DNA of 64,000 nucleotides from Aquibium microcysteis. Lineage in GTDB: Bacteria; Pseudomonadota; Alphaproteobacteria; Rhizobiales; Rhizobiaceae. A program made the translations under genes and the position numbers. Below are positions 30,830 to 39,576 of this stretch, piece by piece. The DNA is taken from assembly GCF_014495845.1 (NCBI RefSeq), contig NZ_CP061080.1, forward strand, positions 5,012,001-5,076,000, given 5' to 3'. Each line of letters begins with the position of its first letter. Within the stretch, counting starts at the first letter, position 1. Below the pieces are notes generated by a model. It saw only the letters and a program-made list of their open reading frames with translations. It made no database searches and was not told the DNA's origin.

Positions 30830-32098
30830 TCAGTCCAGCCAGTCCGGGATCGAATCCAGCCCGATCAGTTCCTCGTAGGTCGGCCGGGGTCGCACGACGT
30901 GGAAGCGATCGCCGTTGACCAGCACTTCGGGCACCAGCAGGCGGGTGTTGTAGGTGCCCGCCTGCACGGCGCCATAGGCGCCGGCGGTGCCGACCGACAA
31001 GAGGTCGCCGCGCGACAGGCGCGGCAGTTCGCGGTCGTGGCCGAGATAGTCGCCGGTCTCGCAGACCGGGCCGACGATGTCTGCCGTGATGCGCGGCCCG
31101 CCTTCGGCGCCGATCACCACCGGCTTGATGGTGTGGAAGGCGTCGTAGAGCGTCGGGCGGATCAGGTCGTTCATCGCCGCGTCGACGATGACGAAGTTCT
31201 TGGCGTCGCCCTCCTTGAGGTAGACGACCGAGGTGACCAGGATGCCGGCATTGCCGACGAGAAGCCGGCCCGGCTCGAAGATCGCCTTCAGCCCGAGCTT
31301 TTCCATGTGCTTGCGCACGATGGCGGCATAGGCCTGCGGGTCGGGCGGCGGGTTGTTGTCCTCGCGATAGGGAATGCCGAGACCGCCGCCGAGATCGACA
31401 TGCTCGATGGCATGCCCGTCCGCACGCAGCGTCTCGGTGAGTTCCGCCAGAAGCAGGAAGGCGTCGTCGAAGGGCTGCAGCTCGGTGATCTGGCTGCCGA
31501 TGTGCATGTCGATGCCGACGGCGCGCAGGCCCGGAAGCTCGGCGGCACGGCGGTAGACGGCGCGCGCGCGCTGCCAGGCGATGCCGAACTTGTTCTCGGC
31601 CTTGCCGGTGGAGATCTTGCGGTGCGTCTTCGCGTCGACGTCGGGATTGATGCGCAGCGACACCGGCGCCGTCCTGCCCGCCGCGACTGCGCGGGCGGAC
31701 AAGAGTTCGAGCTCGGGTTCGGACTCGACGTTGAAGCAGTGGATGCCGGCGGCGAGCGCGAAGTCCATCTCCGCCGCCGTCTTGCCGACGCCTGAGAACA
31801 CGATCTTCGATGCCGGGATGCCGGCGGCGAGCGCCCGGCGCAGTTCGCCTTCCGACACCACGTCGGCGCCGGCGCCCTCGGCGGCGAGCGTCTTCAGCAC
31901 CGCCTGGTTCGAGTTCGCCTTCATGGCGTAGCAGACCAGCGCGTCCATGCCGGCGAAGGCCTGCGAGAAGACGCGGAAATGGCGCACCAGGGTGGCCGTG
32001 GAATAGCAGTAGAAGGGCGTGCCGACCGCCCGGGCGATCTCGGGTACGGACACGTCCTCGGCGAAGAGCACGCCGTCGCGGTACTGGAAATGGTTCAC
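30830..32098 (-). CDS. lysA: Diaminopimelate decarboxylase
   Basis: PLP enzyme converting meso-diaminopimelate to lysine, 422 residues. The PLP lysine is in VCYAMKANSN (near residue 59); HIGSQI and the phosphate-binding GGGLGIPY follow, and CETGDYLGHDR supplies the active-site Cys of the dimer partner. Preceded on the same strand by lptM and argH, an order kept in Hyphomicrobiales (argH-lptM-lysA), so the three probably form one transcript. Confidence 0.97.
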   Translation of the reverse strand: MNHFQYRDGVLFAEDVSVPEIARAVGTPFYCYSTATLVRHFRVFSQAFAGMDALVCYAMKANSNQAVLKTLAAEGAGADVVSEGELRRALAAGIPASKIVFSGVGKTAAEMDFALAAGIHCFNVESEPELELLSARAVAAGRTAPVSLRINPDVDAKTHRKISTGKAENKFGIAWQRARAVYRRAAELPGLRAVGIDMHIGSQITELQPFDDAFLLLAELTETLRADGHAIEHVDLGGGLGIPYREDNNPPPDPQAYAAIVRKHMEKLGLKAIFEPGRLLVGNAGILVTSVVYLKEGDAKNFVIVDAAMNDLIRPTLYDAFHTIKPVVIGAEGGPRITADIVGPVCETGDYLGHDRELPRLSRGDLLSVGTAGAYGAVQAGTYNTRLLVPEVLVNGDRFHVVRPRPTYEELIGLDSIPDWLD

Positions 32099-32141
32099 GT
32101 CGCTTTACCGGAATGGACCGCCCGCGTCGGTGCGGGATTGG

Positions 32142-32351
32142 TCAGAGGAGGCCATCGAGGATGAAGGGCTTGTCCTCGACCGGTTTTTCCGGCTCGGCCG
32201 GCACGGTTCCGCCCATCTTCTGGCGGTCGGCGCGCATGTCGCGCGCGGCCTGGGACGGCGAGATCGGATCGCCGCGCCGGCCGCAGCCCGACAGGACGGA
32301 TCCGGCGCTCACCAGGAGGACCAGCAGGACGGCAAACTTGCGGACGCTCAT
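32142..32351 (-). CDS. lptM: Small lipoprotein LptM-like
   Basis: A 69-residue lipoprotein. The signal peptide MSVRKFAVLLVLLVSAGSVL ends in the lipobox LSGC; GRRGDP directly after the lipidated Cys is the hallmark of the LptM/YifL family, which in E. coli assists maturation of the LptD/E lipopolysaccharide translocon. The rest is short, polar and Pro-rich. Starting at MSVRKF gives a normal signal peptide; an upstream ATG would add 18 unsuitable residues. It sits between argH and lysA. Confidence 0.9.
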   Translation of the reverse strand: MSVRKFAVLLVLLVSAGSVLSGCGRRGDPISPSQAARDMRADRQKMGGTVPAEPEKPVEDKPFILDGLL

Positions 32352-32414
32352 TGAAATCCCCGTTCTCTGAGGCATGTCTTTAGCGGAGTTTTCCGCGTCT
32401 TGCACCCGTTTCCG

Positions 32415-33815
32415 TCACGCCTTCGCAAGCCGCCTGCGCCAGGCGCGGATCTGCCGGCGAACCTCTGCCGGCGCCGTGCCGCCGAAGGACGTGCGGCTGC
32501 GCACCGACTTCTGCACCGTCAGCACGGAGAACACGTCGTCGGTGATGCCGGGATGGATCGAGCGGAGATCCTCCAGCGACAGCTTCTCCAGCGCCACCTT
32601 GCGGTCCTCCGCCATCGCCACCGCGCGGCCCGTCACGTGGTGCGCCTCGCGGAAGGGCAGGCCGAGCACCCGCACCAGCCAGTCGGCGAGGTCGGTCGCC
32701 GTGGAATAGCCGGAGCCGGCGGCCTTCTTCATCGCCTCGGCGTTGATCGTCATGTCGGCCATCATGCCGGTCATGGCGGCGAGCATCAGGTCGAGCGATT
32801 CGGCGGCGTCGAACACCGCTTCCTTGTCTTCCTGCATGTCCTTGGAATAGGCGAGCGGCAGGCCCTTCATGACGGTGAGCAGGCCGATCAGGTGGCCGTT
32901 GACGCGGCCCGTCTTGGCGCGGATCAGCTCGGCCGCATCCGGGTTCTTCTTCTGCGGCATGATCGAGGAGCCGGTTGAGAACTGGTCCGAAAGCCGCACG
33001 AAGCCGAACTGCGGCGTCGACCAGATGACGATCTCCTCGGCCAGCCGCGACAGATGGATGCCGCAGATCGACGCGACGGAGAGGAACTCCAGCGCGAAAT
33101 CGCGGTCGGACACGCTGTCGATGGAATTGCGCGTCGGCTCGCGGAAGCCGAGGGCTGCCGCCGTCATGTGGCGGTCGATCGGGAAGCCGGTGCCGGCGAG
33201 CGCCGCGGCACCGAGCGGGCTCTCGTCCATGCGCTCGATCGCGTCGTTCACCCGCGACAGGTCGCGCGAGAACATCTCGACATAGGCCATGCAGTGATGG
33301 CCGAAGGTGACGGGCTGGGCGCTCTGGAGATGGGTGAAGCCGGGCATCACCGTTGCGGAATGCTCCTCTGCGCGGTCGAGGAAGACGCCGATCAGCCGCT
33401 TCAGCGCCTGCGCGGTGCGCTGCGCCTCCTCCTTGACCCAGAGGCGGAAGTCGACCGCCACCTGGTCGTTGCGCGAGCGGGCGGTGTGCAACCGCCCGGC
33501 GGCCGGGCCGATCAGCGCGGCCAGCCTTGCCTCCACGTTCATGTGGATGTCTTCCAGCCGGGTGGAGAAGGCGAAGCTGCCGTCCTCGATCTCTCGCAGG
33601 ATCGTGTTCAGGCCGTGAGCGATCGCCTTTTGATCCTCGGCCGAAATTATGCCTTTCTCCGCCAGCATCTCGCTGTGCGCGATCGATCCGCGGATATCCT
33701 GGGAATAGAGCTTCCTGTCGAAGCCGATCGAGGCGTTGATCGCTTCCATGACCGCGGCCGGACCCGAGGCAAAACGTCCGCCCCACATCTGGTTGCTGGT
33801 CTTTTCATCGCTCAT
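32415..33815 (-). CDS. argH: Argininosuccinate lyase
   Basis: Last step of arginine synthesis: argininosuccinate to arginine plus fumarate. 466 residues of the fumarase/aspartase fold, beginning [15 protein letters not shown]. The conserved blocks are [19 protein letters not shown]-containing helix and the flexible signature loop [12 protein letters not shown] near 280, with the catalytic Ser in this loop. First gene of argH-lptM-lysA; divergent from the TlpA-like gene with only 28 bases between start codons, so promoters overlap. Confidence 0.97.
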   Translation of the reverse strand: MSDEKTSNQMWGGRFASGPAAVMEAINASIGFDRKLYSQDIRGSIAHSEMLAEKGIISAEDQKAIAHGLNTILREIEDGSFAFSTRLEDIHMNVEARLAALIGPAAGRLHTARSRNDQVAVDFRLWVKEEAQRTAQALKRLIGVFLDRAEEHSATVMPGFTHLQSAQPVTFGHHCMAYVEMFSRDLSRVNDAIERMDESPLGAAALAGTGFPIDRHMTAAALGFREPTRNSIDSVSDRDFALEFLSVASICGIHLSRLAEEIVIWSTPQFGFVRLSDQFSTGSSIMPQKKNPDAAELIRAKTGRVNGHLIGLLTVMKGLPLAYSKDMQEDKEAVFDAAESLDLMLAAMTGMMADMTINAEAMKKAAGSGYSTATDLADWLVRVLGLPFREAHHVTGRAVAMAEDRKVALEKLSLEDLRSIHPGITDDVFSVLTVQKSVRSRTSFGGTAPAEVRRQIRAWRRRLAKA

Positions 33816-33843
33816 GGTGGTAACCGGACGCTGGAGTAGAAGA

Positions 33844-34533
33844 ATGGCACCCAAGAACATGCACCTGCCGGCGTCGCGTCTGATCGCTCTGGCCGCGGCC
33901 GCGGGCATTCTCGTCGGAGCGCTCGCCGTATACGTGACGAACGGCGCCGATGGCAACAATGGCGAATCCGAGGTCGCCGCCGCGGAGGCCGCGACGTGCC
34001 AGGCGCGCCAGGAAGCGGCCGACGCCGTCGGCGCGGCCGCGAGCGGCGAAGTGGCTGCCATGATGGCGGCCAGTCCTCCGCAGTCGCTGTCGGACCTCGC
34101 CTTCAACGGTCCCGACGGCCAGCCGATGACGCTGCGCGACCTGTCGGGCAGGACGGTGCTGATGAACCTGTGGGCCACCTGGTGCGCGCCCTGCCGCGCC
34201 GAGATGCCGGCGCTCGACGCGCTGCAGAAGGAGATGGGCGGCGCGGATTTCGAGGTCGTGGCGGTCAATGTCGACACCGGCGACGACACCAAGCCGAAGG
34301 CGTTCCTCGCCGAGATCGAGGTGGCGGCGCTGGGCTACTACCGGGACAGCACGCTGCGGCTCTTCAACGATCTGAAGAAGCGCGGGCTGGCGCTCGGCCT
34401 GCCGGTGACGCTGCTGATCGACGGCGACGGCTGCCTGCTCGCCAACATGAACGGCCCCGCCGAATGGCACAGCGAGGATGCCAGGCGTCTGATCGAGGCG
34501 GTGCCGGCCGTCGGCCGGGCGGACGGGGCGTAA
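33844..34533 (+). CDS. TlpA-family thiol:disulfide oxidoreductase
   Basis: Membrane-anchored periplasmic thioredoxin-like protein of 229 residues. One N-terminal helix ([19 protein letters not shown]) anchors it; an Ala-rich linker leads to the thioredoxin fold with active site [26 protein letters not shown] holds the cis-Pro. TlpA proteins reduce partner disulfides, in Bradyrhizobium for cytochrome oxidase copper-site assembly. Its place beside argH is conserved in rhizobia. Start [11 protein letters not shown] is preceded by an AG-rich stretch and gives an intact anchor. Confidence 0.9.
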   Translation: MAPKNMHLPASRLIALAAAAGILVGALAVYVTNGADGNNGESEVAAAEAATCQARQEAADAVGAAASGEVAAMMAASPPQSLSDLAFNGPDGQPMTLRDLSGRTVLMNLWATWCAPCRAEMPALDALQKEMGGADFEVVAVNVDTGDDTKPKAFLAEIEVAALGYYRDSTLRLFNDLKKRGLALGLPVTLLIDGDGCLLANMNGPAEWHSEDARRLIEAVPAVGRADGA

Positions 34534-34638
34534 CGCGCGGTCACCAATCGTGACGCCATCGACCGGCCAGTTCGACTAGGTTCCGCAACCGGACCGCGCA
34601 GCGATTCGTCGCGCGGCGAGACGAGTTCGGAGAATGCG

Positions 34639-34833
34639 ATGCCTGACCGCGAGAAGGATACCGGCCGCCGCGACGCGACGGGCGAGGGCGTCGCCGCCGG
34701 TCGCAAGGCCGACAGGCGCGACCGTCAGGGCCAGGCCGACGGCTCGCCCTTCCACGGCGCGCTGCATTCAGATCCGCCGCATGATCCCTTCCGCCGCCTG
34801 TTTGCGGGATCGAGCCTGAAGTTCGAGTTCTGA
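34639..34833 (+). CDS. Possible small hydrophilic protein
   Basis: A 64-residue frame with a GGAGAATGCG stretch upstream of the ATG. The product is charged and disordered (REKDTGRRDATGEGVAAGRK) and ends FRRLFAGSSLKFEF. I do not recognise a family. Its favour is the ribosome site and the lack of any other gene in the spacer; against it, such frames are easily formed in GC-rich DNA. Confidence 0.35.
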   Translation: MPDREKDTGRRDATGEGVAAGRKADRRDRQGQADGSPFHGALHSDPPHDPFRRLFAGSSLKFEF

Positions 34834-35007
34834 CGGACGCCTCCGGTTCCGGTCCGGCGCTTTGCCTGCGGCGCCCGGCGGAACGAGCGGCGCGTGCCCG
34901 CGCGGGCTTTCGGAGCCTGAGCGCCGTTTGCGGCAGCCCTGCGTTCCGGACAAAGCTGCAATGCACGCGGACGACCGGATCGAAGCCCGTTCACGGTTGA
35001 TTGTCAT

Positions 35008-35029
35008 GCTGCAATGCACAATATGCGCA
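35008..35029 (+). promoter_or_regulatory. TGCAATGCACAATAT motif upstream of the GNAT gene (possible PhaR site)
   Basis: GCTGCAATGCACAATATGCG lies about 50 bases before the acetyltransferase start. It matches the motif TGCACTGCACAATATTCG upstream of the phasin gene at 17 of 18 positions. A related GCTGCAATGCACG is at 34955-34967. PhaR repressors recognise TGC/GCA-rich dyads; assignment is inference. Confidence 0.5.
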
Positions 35030-35078
35030 ACCGCAAGGGTCGACGACTCGGGGAGGACGAACCGAGACTGTTTGACGA

Positions 35079-35660
35079 ATGGGTACTGCAGAGCGCTTGT
35101 TTCCCCCGCCGGCGGGCGACGTCCGGGAACTGACGGCAACCGATCTCGCGCTTTTCCGCGATCACCTGCTCAGGCTGAGCCCCGCCAGCCGCCACGACCG
35201 CTTCAACGGCTTCACCGATGACGCCTTCCTGGCCTCCTACGCCGCACGGTGCTTTTCGGGCGGCGCGGTGGTGCTTGCCTATGTCGTCGACGGCGTCGTT
35301 CGCGGTGCGGCCGAACTGCATGATTGCCGGCCGGGCAGCCATGCAGCCGCCGAGATCGCCTTCAGCGTCGAGGACGGGCTGCAGCAGCGCGGCGTCGGCG
35401 CCACGCTCTTCGCCAGCCTGATCGCGCGCGCCCGCGCGGCGGGCTGCCGGGTGCTGCACGTGACGACGCATGCGCAGAACGTCGCGATGAAGGCGCTCGC
35501 GCGCAAGTTCGGCGCGACGCTCTGCTTCGCCAGCATCGACGCTGCCGGGGTGATCGATCTTTCGGGTGCGCTGCCGCCGGCCGCGCAGATCATGGTCGAG
35601 GCGCTGGCGAGGCCGGACCTGTCGGCAGAGCGCGGCGCTGCGGGGCTGGCGCGCCGCTGA
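35079..35660 (+). CDS. GNAT-family N-acetyltransferase
   Basis: Acyl-CoA-dependent N-acyltransferase of 193 residues; substrate unknown. The acetyl-CoA site is FSVEDGLQQRGVGATLFASLIARARA (Q/RxxGxG/A type), followed by VTTHAQNVAMKALARKFGATL. The N-terminal LRLSPASRHDRFNGFTDDAF resembles the GNAT domain fused to acyl-CoA synthetases (Pat-type) and standalone rhizobial homologues. It converges on a phasin gene across a shared terminator, and its promoter carries the same palindromic motif as that phasin. Confidence 0.85.
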   Translation: MGTAERLFPPPAGDVRELTATDLALFRDHLLRLSPASRHDRFNGFTDDAFLASYAARCFSGGAVVLAYVVDGVVRGAAELHDCRPGSHAAAEIAFSVEDGLQQRGVGATLFASLIARARAAGCRVLHVTTHAQNVAMKALARKFGATLCFASIDAAGVIDLSGALPPAAQIMVEALARPDLSAERGAAGLARR

Positions 35661-35694
35661 GATCGTGCCGCCGGCCGGGCGAAGGCAGACAGCG

Positions 35695-35721
35695 AAAGGC
35701 CCGGCGCATGACCGGGCCTTT
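35695..35721. terminator. Bidirectional terminator between GNAT and phasin genes
   Basis: Perfect arms AAAGGCCCGG and CCGGGCCTTT with a 7-base loop; T runs end the hairpin on both strands, fitting the convergent genes on either side. Confidence 0.9.
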
Positions 35722-35742
35722 CCATTCATACGGGACCGACGC

Positions 35743-36234
35743 TCAGGCGGCCTTGCGGCCGAGCGGGCTGAGCTTCTCGAACTCGCCGCGGATCTGCTCG
35801 ACACCGGCCGACATGGTCTGGGTCGCGGTCTCGGCGGCCTTGCGCAGGCGGTCGGCATTGGCCGCCGCGGCGGTCTGGACATAGTCCGTCTGCGCCTTGA
35901 AGGCCTCGGCGGGCGTCGCGGCCGTCAGCATCCTCTCGAAGGCGTCGAGCGCCAGATCGGCATTCGCGAAGCCGGCCTCGGCCATCTGGCGGGCGGCGCC
36001 GGCAAAGGCCATGCCGGCCTCGCCCGCGATCTTCTCGGCGTTGCCCGCCGTCTCGCCGAAAGCCTTGCGGGCACTGTCGACGTGCTCGCGCGTCGTGGCG
36101 ATGCCCTTGAGCGCGATGTCGCGGCCGCTGGATTGAAAGCCGAAGCGTGCCTGAAGCTCCTCGAAGCCCTTGGCGAAGGGGGCGAAGACGTCGGGCATCT
36201 CGGGAGTGGCGGTCTTGCTGGACTTGGCAGTCAT
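35743..36234 (-). CDS. Phasin family protein
   Basis: Granule-associated protein that coats polyhydroxyalkanoate inclusions, 163 residues. All-helical and Ala-rich, with the Phasin_2 pattern: PDVFAPFAKGFEELQARFGFQ, then GIATTREHVDSARKAF and the repeated amphipathic helices to TMSAGVEQIRGEFEKLSPLG. Upstream is a double TGCA-palindrome, a plausible PhaR operator. It is transcribed divergently from the DUF445 gene and converges on the GNAT gene. Confidence 0.9.
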   Translation of the reverse strand: MTAKSSKTATPEMPDVFAPFAKGFEELQARFGFQSSGRDIALKGIATTREHVDSARKAFGETAGNAEKIAGEAGMAFAGAARQMAEAGFANADLALDAFERMLTAATPAEAFKAQTDYVQTAAAANADRLRKAAETATQTMSAGVEQIRGEFEKLSPLGRKAA

Positions 36235-36308
36235 GTCGGGTTCTCCATTCTCGTTTCGAAGCCATGGTGCGCCCCGTCCGCTCGGCCCGGGGCATGACCG
36301 ACATATAG

Positions 36309-36356
36309 GAACGAATATTGTGCAGTGCAACATAGACGAATGGTGCATTGCACATC
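36309..36356 (-). promoter_or_regulatory. Double TGCA palindrome in the phasin promoter (possible PhaR operator)
   Basis: Read toward the phasin gene: GTGCAATGCAC, about 13 bases later TTGCACTGCACAATATTCG. The two dyads are spaced about 23-24 bases centre to centre, roughly two helical turns. Location, about 75-120 bases before the start, suits a repressor or activator. PhaR is the expected regulator of alphaproteobacterial phasins; binding here is inferred. Confidence 0.55.
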
Positions 36357-36500
36357 GAGGGGCTTTCCTCCGCTCCGCAAGTCAGGACCACCGACCGACG
36401 ATCGCGCAACGCAATCGCCGGACCATCGTTGCGGGGACTGGCGCCCGTCGCCCGGCGGCCCGATATCAGGGCGGTCGACCGATCCAACCGGAGCCGATCC

Positions 36501-37808
36501 ATGGCAGCGACAGACGAGAGGCACGGCGCAGCACCAGGCCCGGCCGCGATGACGCCCGAGGATGCGGCCAAGCAGGCCTCGCTCGACCGCGTCAAGGCGG
36601 TGGCCACCGGCGCGCTGGTGGCCTGCATCGCGGTCTATGCCGTGGCGACGATCTTCAAGGGCGACTATCCGGTGCTGGCCTTCGTGGCCGCCTTCGCCGA
36701 GGCGGCCGCCATCGGCGGCATCGCCGACTGGTATGCGGTGGTGGCGCTGTTTCGCCGGCCGCTCGGCCTGCCGATCCCGCACACGGCGATCATCCCCGCC
36801 AACCAGGCCCGCATCGCCGACAATCTCGGCCGCTTCATCGAGGTCAACTTCCTGGCCGCCGGCCCGGTGCGCGAGAAGCTGCGCGAGGTGGATTTCGCCG
36901 CGCTGGTGGCCGACTGGCTGTCGGAGCCGCGCCGCGCGGCCGGCCTGTCCGGCTTCGTCGTGAGGCTGGTGCCGCAGGCGCTGAAGGCGATCGGCGATTC
37001 GGGCCTCAGGGACTTCGCCGGCCAGCGCTTTGCCGAGCAGATGGACAAGGTGAAGATCGCGCCGCTCGCGGCCGACCTGCTCTCCTCCTTCACGCATGAC
37101 CGGCGCCACCAGCGGCTGTTCGACGAGCTGATCCGCACCCTGGGCAAGCTCCTCAACGACGAGCAGGCGCTGGCCATGATGCGCGACCGGATCCGCGACG
37201 AGCTGCCCTCGCTCGCCCGCTTCTTCCGCGCCGACGCCTATCTGCTGAAGCGGATCGTCTCCTCGGCCGGATCACTGCTGGAGGAGGTGCGGGCCGACCC
37301 CGACCACCCGCTGCGGGCGGAGTTCGACGGCTTCGTCGCCGGCTTCATCGACAAGCTGCGCGCCTCGCCCGACTATGCCGAGCGGGCCGAGACGCTGAAG
37401 CGCGACTTCCTCGCCCGCCCCGAACTGGCGACCATGATCGCCAACATGTGGGAGAGCGTCGGCGCCTTCGTGGAGCAGGACGCGCGGTCGCCCGATTCGG
37501 CGATCCGCACTCACCTGGCCGGCCTGTTCGTCGACATCGGCCGCCAGCTCGCGGAGGATCCCCGAGTGCGCGCCGACATGAACCAGGGCTTCGTCGTGGC
37601 GCTCGCCGCCTTCGTCGAACGCCAGAAGAGCGGCGTCTCGGCCTTCATCGCCGACCAGGTCAAGAGCTGGGACCTCGGCCAGCTGACCCGGCTGATCGAA
37701 CTCAATGTCGGCCGCGACCTGCAGTACATCCGCTTCAACGGCATGATCATCGGCGGCATCGCCGGGCTTCTGCTGCACACCGGCAGCGTGCTGATCCTTG
37801 GCGAGTGA
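36501..37808 (+). CDS. DUF445 family membrane protein
   Basis: A 435-residue protein of the DUF445 (YjiN-like) family, function unknown. Membrane helices lie near the N-terminus (AVATGALVACIAVYAVATIF and the AAFAEAAAIGGIADWYAVVALFRRP signature) and at the very C-terminus (GMIIGGIAGLLLHTGSVLIL); the middle is a long alpha-helical, probably coiled, domain. Start ATG preceded by CGGAGCC; upstream ATGs fall inside the phasin regulatory region. Flanked by two phasin genes. Confidence 0.9.
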   Translation: MAATDERHGAAPGPAAMTPEDAAKQASLDRVKAVATGALVACIAVYAVATIFKGDYPVLAFVAAFAEAAAIGGIADWYAVVALFRRPLGLPIPHTAIIPANQARIADNLGRFIEVNFLAAGPVREKLREVDFAALVADWLSEPRRAAGLSGFVVRLVPQALKAIGDSGLRDFAGQRFAEQMDKVKIAPLAADLLSSFTHDRRHQRLFDELIRTLGKLLNDEQALAMMRDRIRDELPSLARFFRADAYLLKRIVSSAGSLLEEVRADPDHPLRAEFDGFVAGFIDKLRASPDYAERAETLKRDFLARPELATMIANMWESVGAFVEQDARSPDSAIRTHLAGLFVDIGRQLAEDPRVRADMNQGFVVALAAFVERQKSGVSAFIADQVKSWDLGQLTRLIELNVGRDLQYIRFNGMIIGGIAGLLLHTGSVLILGE

Positions 37809-37901
37809 CGCAGGCCGCACGGCCCTGCTTGTCCGCCGGGCGAAACACACTACTCTCTTCCGCAACCGGACAGGACGAGCCGGACCAGCGAGAGGAACAT
37901 C

Positions 37902-38330
37902 ATGGCCAGGAAACCGGAAGCCGATCACTTCGTCGACATGTTCGCCAGCCTCGGACGCGACCTGAAGATGCCGCAGGTCGACGTCGACCGCATTCTCGAC
38001 CACCACCGCAAGAACCTCGAGGCGCTGGAAAAGGCCTCGCGCTCGGCCGCCAGCGGCGCCACCGACGTCTTCGCAAGGCAGCGCGAGATCCTCGAGCAGA
38101 CGCTCAGCGACGTGCGCGACATGGCTGCGAAGATGGTGGTGCCCGGCACGCCGAAGGAACTGATGGACCGCCAGGCCGAGCTCGCCAGGCGCTCGTTCGA
38201 GACGGCGGTGAAGAACGCGTCCGACATCGGCGAGGTGATCAGCCGGTCCTCCACCGAAGCCATCGAGATCCTGCGCGGCCGCATCAAGGACGCGATGGAG
38301 GAGATGCAGAAGGGGATCATCCGGAAGTAG
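37902..38330 (+). CDS. Phasin family protein (second copy)
   Basis: Helical protein of 142 residues: FVDMFASLGRDLKMPQVDVDRILDHHRKNLEAL followed by KASRSAASGATDVFARQREIL and VVPGTPKELMDRQAELARRSFETA match the TIGR01841 phasin pattern, distinct from the Phasin_2 type on the other side of the DUF445 gene. It probably coats or tethers PHA granules. Ribosome site GAGAGGAAC. The TGCA palindrome seen before the other phasin is not present here. Confidence 0.85.
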   Translation: MARKPEADHFVDMFASLGRDLKMPQVDVDRILDHHRKNLEALEKASRSAASGATDVFARQREILEQTLSDVRDMAAKMVVPGTPKELMDRQAELARRSFETAVKNASDIGEVISRSSTEAIEILRGRIKDAMEEMQKGIIRK

Positions 38331-38395
38331 CCGCTCGTCCGGCAGGCAGGCGCGGCGGTCCTCCCGGCGCGGCGGTCCGCCGCGCGTCCCGCCGT

Positions 38396-38983
38396 TCAGC
38401 GGTCGTGCATGCCCTTGCCGGCGAGGATCCGCGGCGCCGCCTTCTCGATGCGCGACCTGCGCGTGGCCGGCTGTTTCGGCTGCGCGAAATGCAGGATCCA
38501 GCCGCGCCGCCGGCCGGGCGTCAGGGCCTCGAAGGCCTGCTTGAGCGTGGCGTCCACTTCGAGGATGGCGACGAGTTCGGGCGGCGGGGCGAGGTCGTCC
38601 TTCGGCAGTTCGACCTTGCGGCCGGCCTTCTCCAGGTCGATCGCTTCCCCGACATAGTCGCGGATCACGCCCTCCAGCTGCCGGATCTCGGCGAGGCTGG
38701 TGAAATTCAGGGTCCGCGAGGAGCGCGAATTCTCGCCCGGCGCGACGAGGATGCCCCTGGGGTCCTGCAGCAGCACGCCCTTGAAGAAGCCGAGCCGGCA
38801 CTCCTCCTTGAACCCCCAGAGCAGCGCGACGTTGGCGCCGCCCGCGGTGTAGCAGGGCGACCGCCATTTCCATTCTTCGGTCAGGCCGGCACCGAGCAGG
38901 ATCGCCCGCAGCGCCGCGAGCTCCGCGCGCCACCGGGGCGCATCCGCGAAGAAGTCTTCGATGCGGGGGTCGGGCTGGGCCAT
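38396..38983 (-). CDS. DUF1801 / YdeI-type protein
   Basis: A 195-residue protein with an N-terminal DUF1801 domain (LTEEWKWRSPCYTAGGANVALLWGFKEECRLGFF) and a C-terminal YdeI/OmpD-associated region (LKQAFEALTPGRRRGWILHFAQPKQPATRRSRIEKA). The latter motif is the DUF1905/YdeI signature of bacterial stress proteins. No biochemical role is established. The ATG used gives MAQPDPRIEDFF, the family N-terminus. Upstream begins the repeat nest around the IS110 element. Confidence 0.88.
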   Translation of the reverse strand: MAQPDPRIEDFFADAPRWRAELAALRAILLGAGLTEEWKWRSPCYTAGGANVALLWGFKEECRLGFFKGVLLQDPRGILVAPGENSRSSRTLNFTSLAEIRQLEGVIRDYVGEAIDLEKAGRKVELPKDDLAPPPELVAILEVDATLKQAFEALTPGRRRGWILHFAQPKQPATRRSRIEKAAPRILAGKGMHDR

Positions 38984-39148
38984 GGACTTCTCCTCGGCAA
39001 TGGCGTCCCGGAGAGTTTGCCGCAGCCTCCCGGCGCGGTCCACTGTCGGAGCGAAGGGCCGCCTTTCGGTTTTTCTGCGCGGAACACTGGGGCGATGGGC
39101 CAACCATTCGGCGGCAGCGCCCTGCGACACCCCCCTCTGCCTGTCGGC

Positions 39149-39171
39149 ATCTCCCCCTCAAGGGGGGAGAT
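39149..39171. repeat. ATCTCCCCC palindromic REP hairpin
   Basis: ATCTCCCCCTCAAGGGGGG plus AGAT forms a long perfect stem. With its flanks (CTGCCTGTCGGC and CGGCCATGG) it matches another intergenic repeat type common in rhizobia. Confidence 0.75.
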
Positions 39172-39202
39172 CGGCCATGGCGGCGGCGGCGCTCCTTCCA
39201 CG

Positions 39203-39243
39203 TCGGGTGGCGTCGCGCAGCGACGACGGAGGGGGGAAGGGGC
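39203..39243 (+). repeat. Partial B unit of the palindromic repeat
   Basis: GTCGGGTGGCGTCGCGCAGC followed by GACGACGGAGGGG matches the right half of the B units at 6584-6641 and 40670-40727; the CCACCCCAC half is missing. Confidence 0.7.
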
Positions 39244-39276
39244 GGCGGACGACGGCAGGGGCGGCGGCGCCACGGG

Positions 39277-39366
39277 CCTCGTCGTGGACCGGATCGCGGG
39301 CATGTCCGGCGAGGCATGGATCCCGGATACGTCGTCCTTCGCTGCGCTCGGACGTCGTTCCGGGAT
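39277..39366 (+). repeat. REP-like C repeat, copy 3, cut by the IS110 insertion
   Basis: Left portion of the C repeat, ending TCGTTCCGGGAT. The expected continuation GACGAAGGCGG is found on the far side of the IS element at 40520, so the element is inserted exactly within this repeat. Confidence 0.9.
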
Positions 39367-39395
39367 TGTTTGAGCCGAACGGGGTAGTGTTGGAT

Positions 39396-39560
39396 GAGGC
39401 TGCGGGCTCGAACACCCGCAGCCTCGGCGGCAGGCGACCGTTTCCGGGATCGGGCCGACACCCGACGTCATCAAGGCTCCCTGCCGCCTTTGCACCACCG
39501 CTTGGAGAGTTGATCGGGCCCCTGACGCGCCGTCACGCCCGCAAACAATCCGAAGCCCGC
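39396..39560 (+). ncRNA. Predicted IS110 bridge RNA
   Basis: Starts with an 11-bp hairpin GAGGCTGCGGG/CCCGCAGCCTC (39396-39425). A 9-bp stem (39426-39434 with 39480-39488) then encloses the target-binding loop. Left guide TTCCGGGAT (39442-39450) is identical to target 39358-39366; inner hairpin TCGGG/CCCGA; right guide CGTCATC (39466-39472) is complementary to GATGACG at 40517-40523. The donor-binding loop has left guide AGAGTTGAT (39506-39514), identical to the right end 40511-40519, a CGGGC/GCCCG-closed hairpin, and right guide CAAACAATC (39542-39550), complementary to the left junction GATTGTTTG (39364-39372). RNA ends are approximate. Confidence 0.85.
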
Positions 39561-39576
39561 AAAGGATAGCACCCTC

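Noticed and set aside
36348..36500. An extended N-terminus for the DUF445 protein starting at 36348
   Set aside because: It would begin inside the phasin regulatory palindromes and adds Arg/Ser-rich sequence; the ATG at 36501 has a ribosome site and matches family length.
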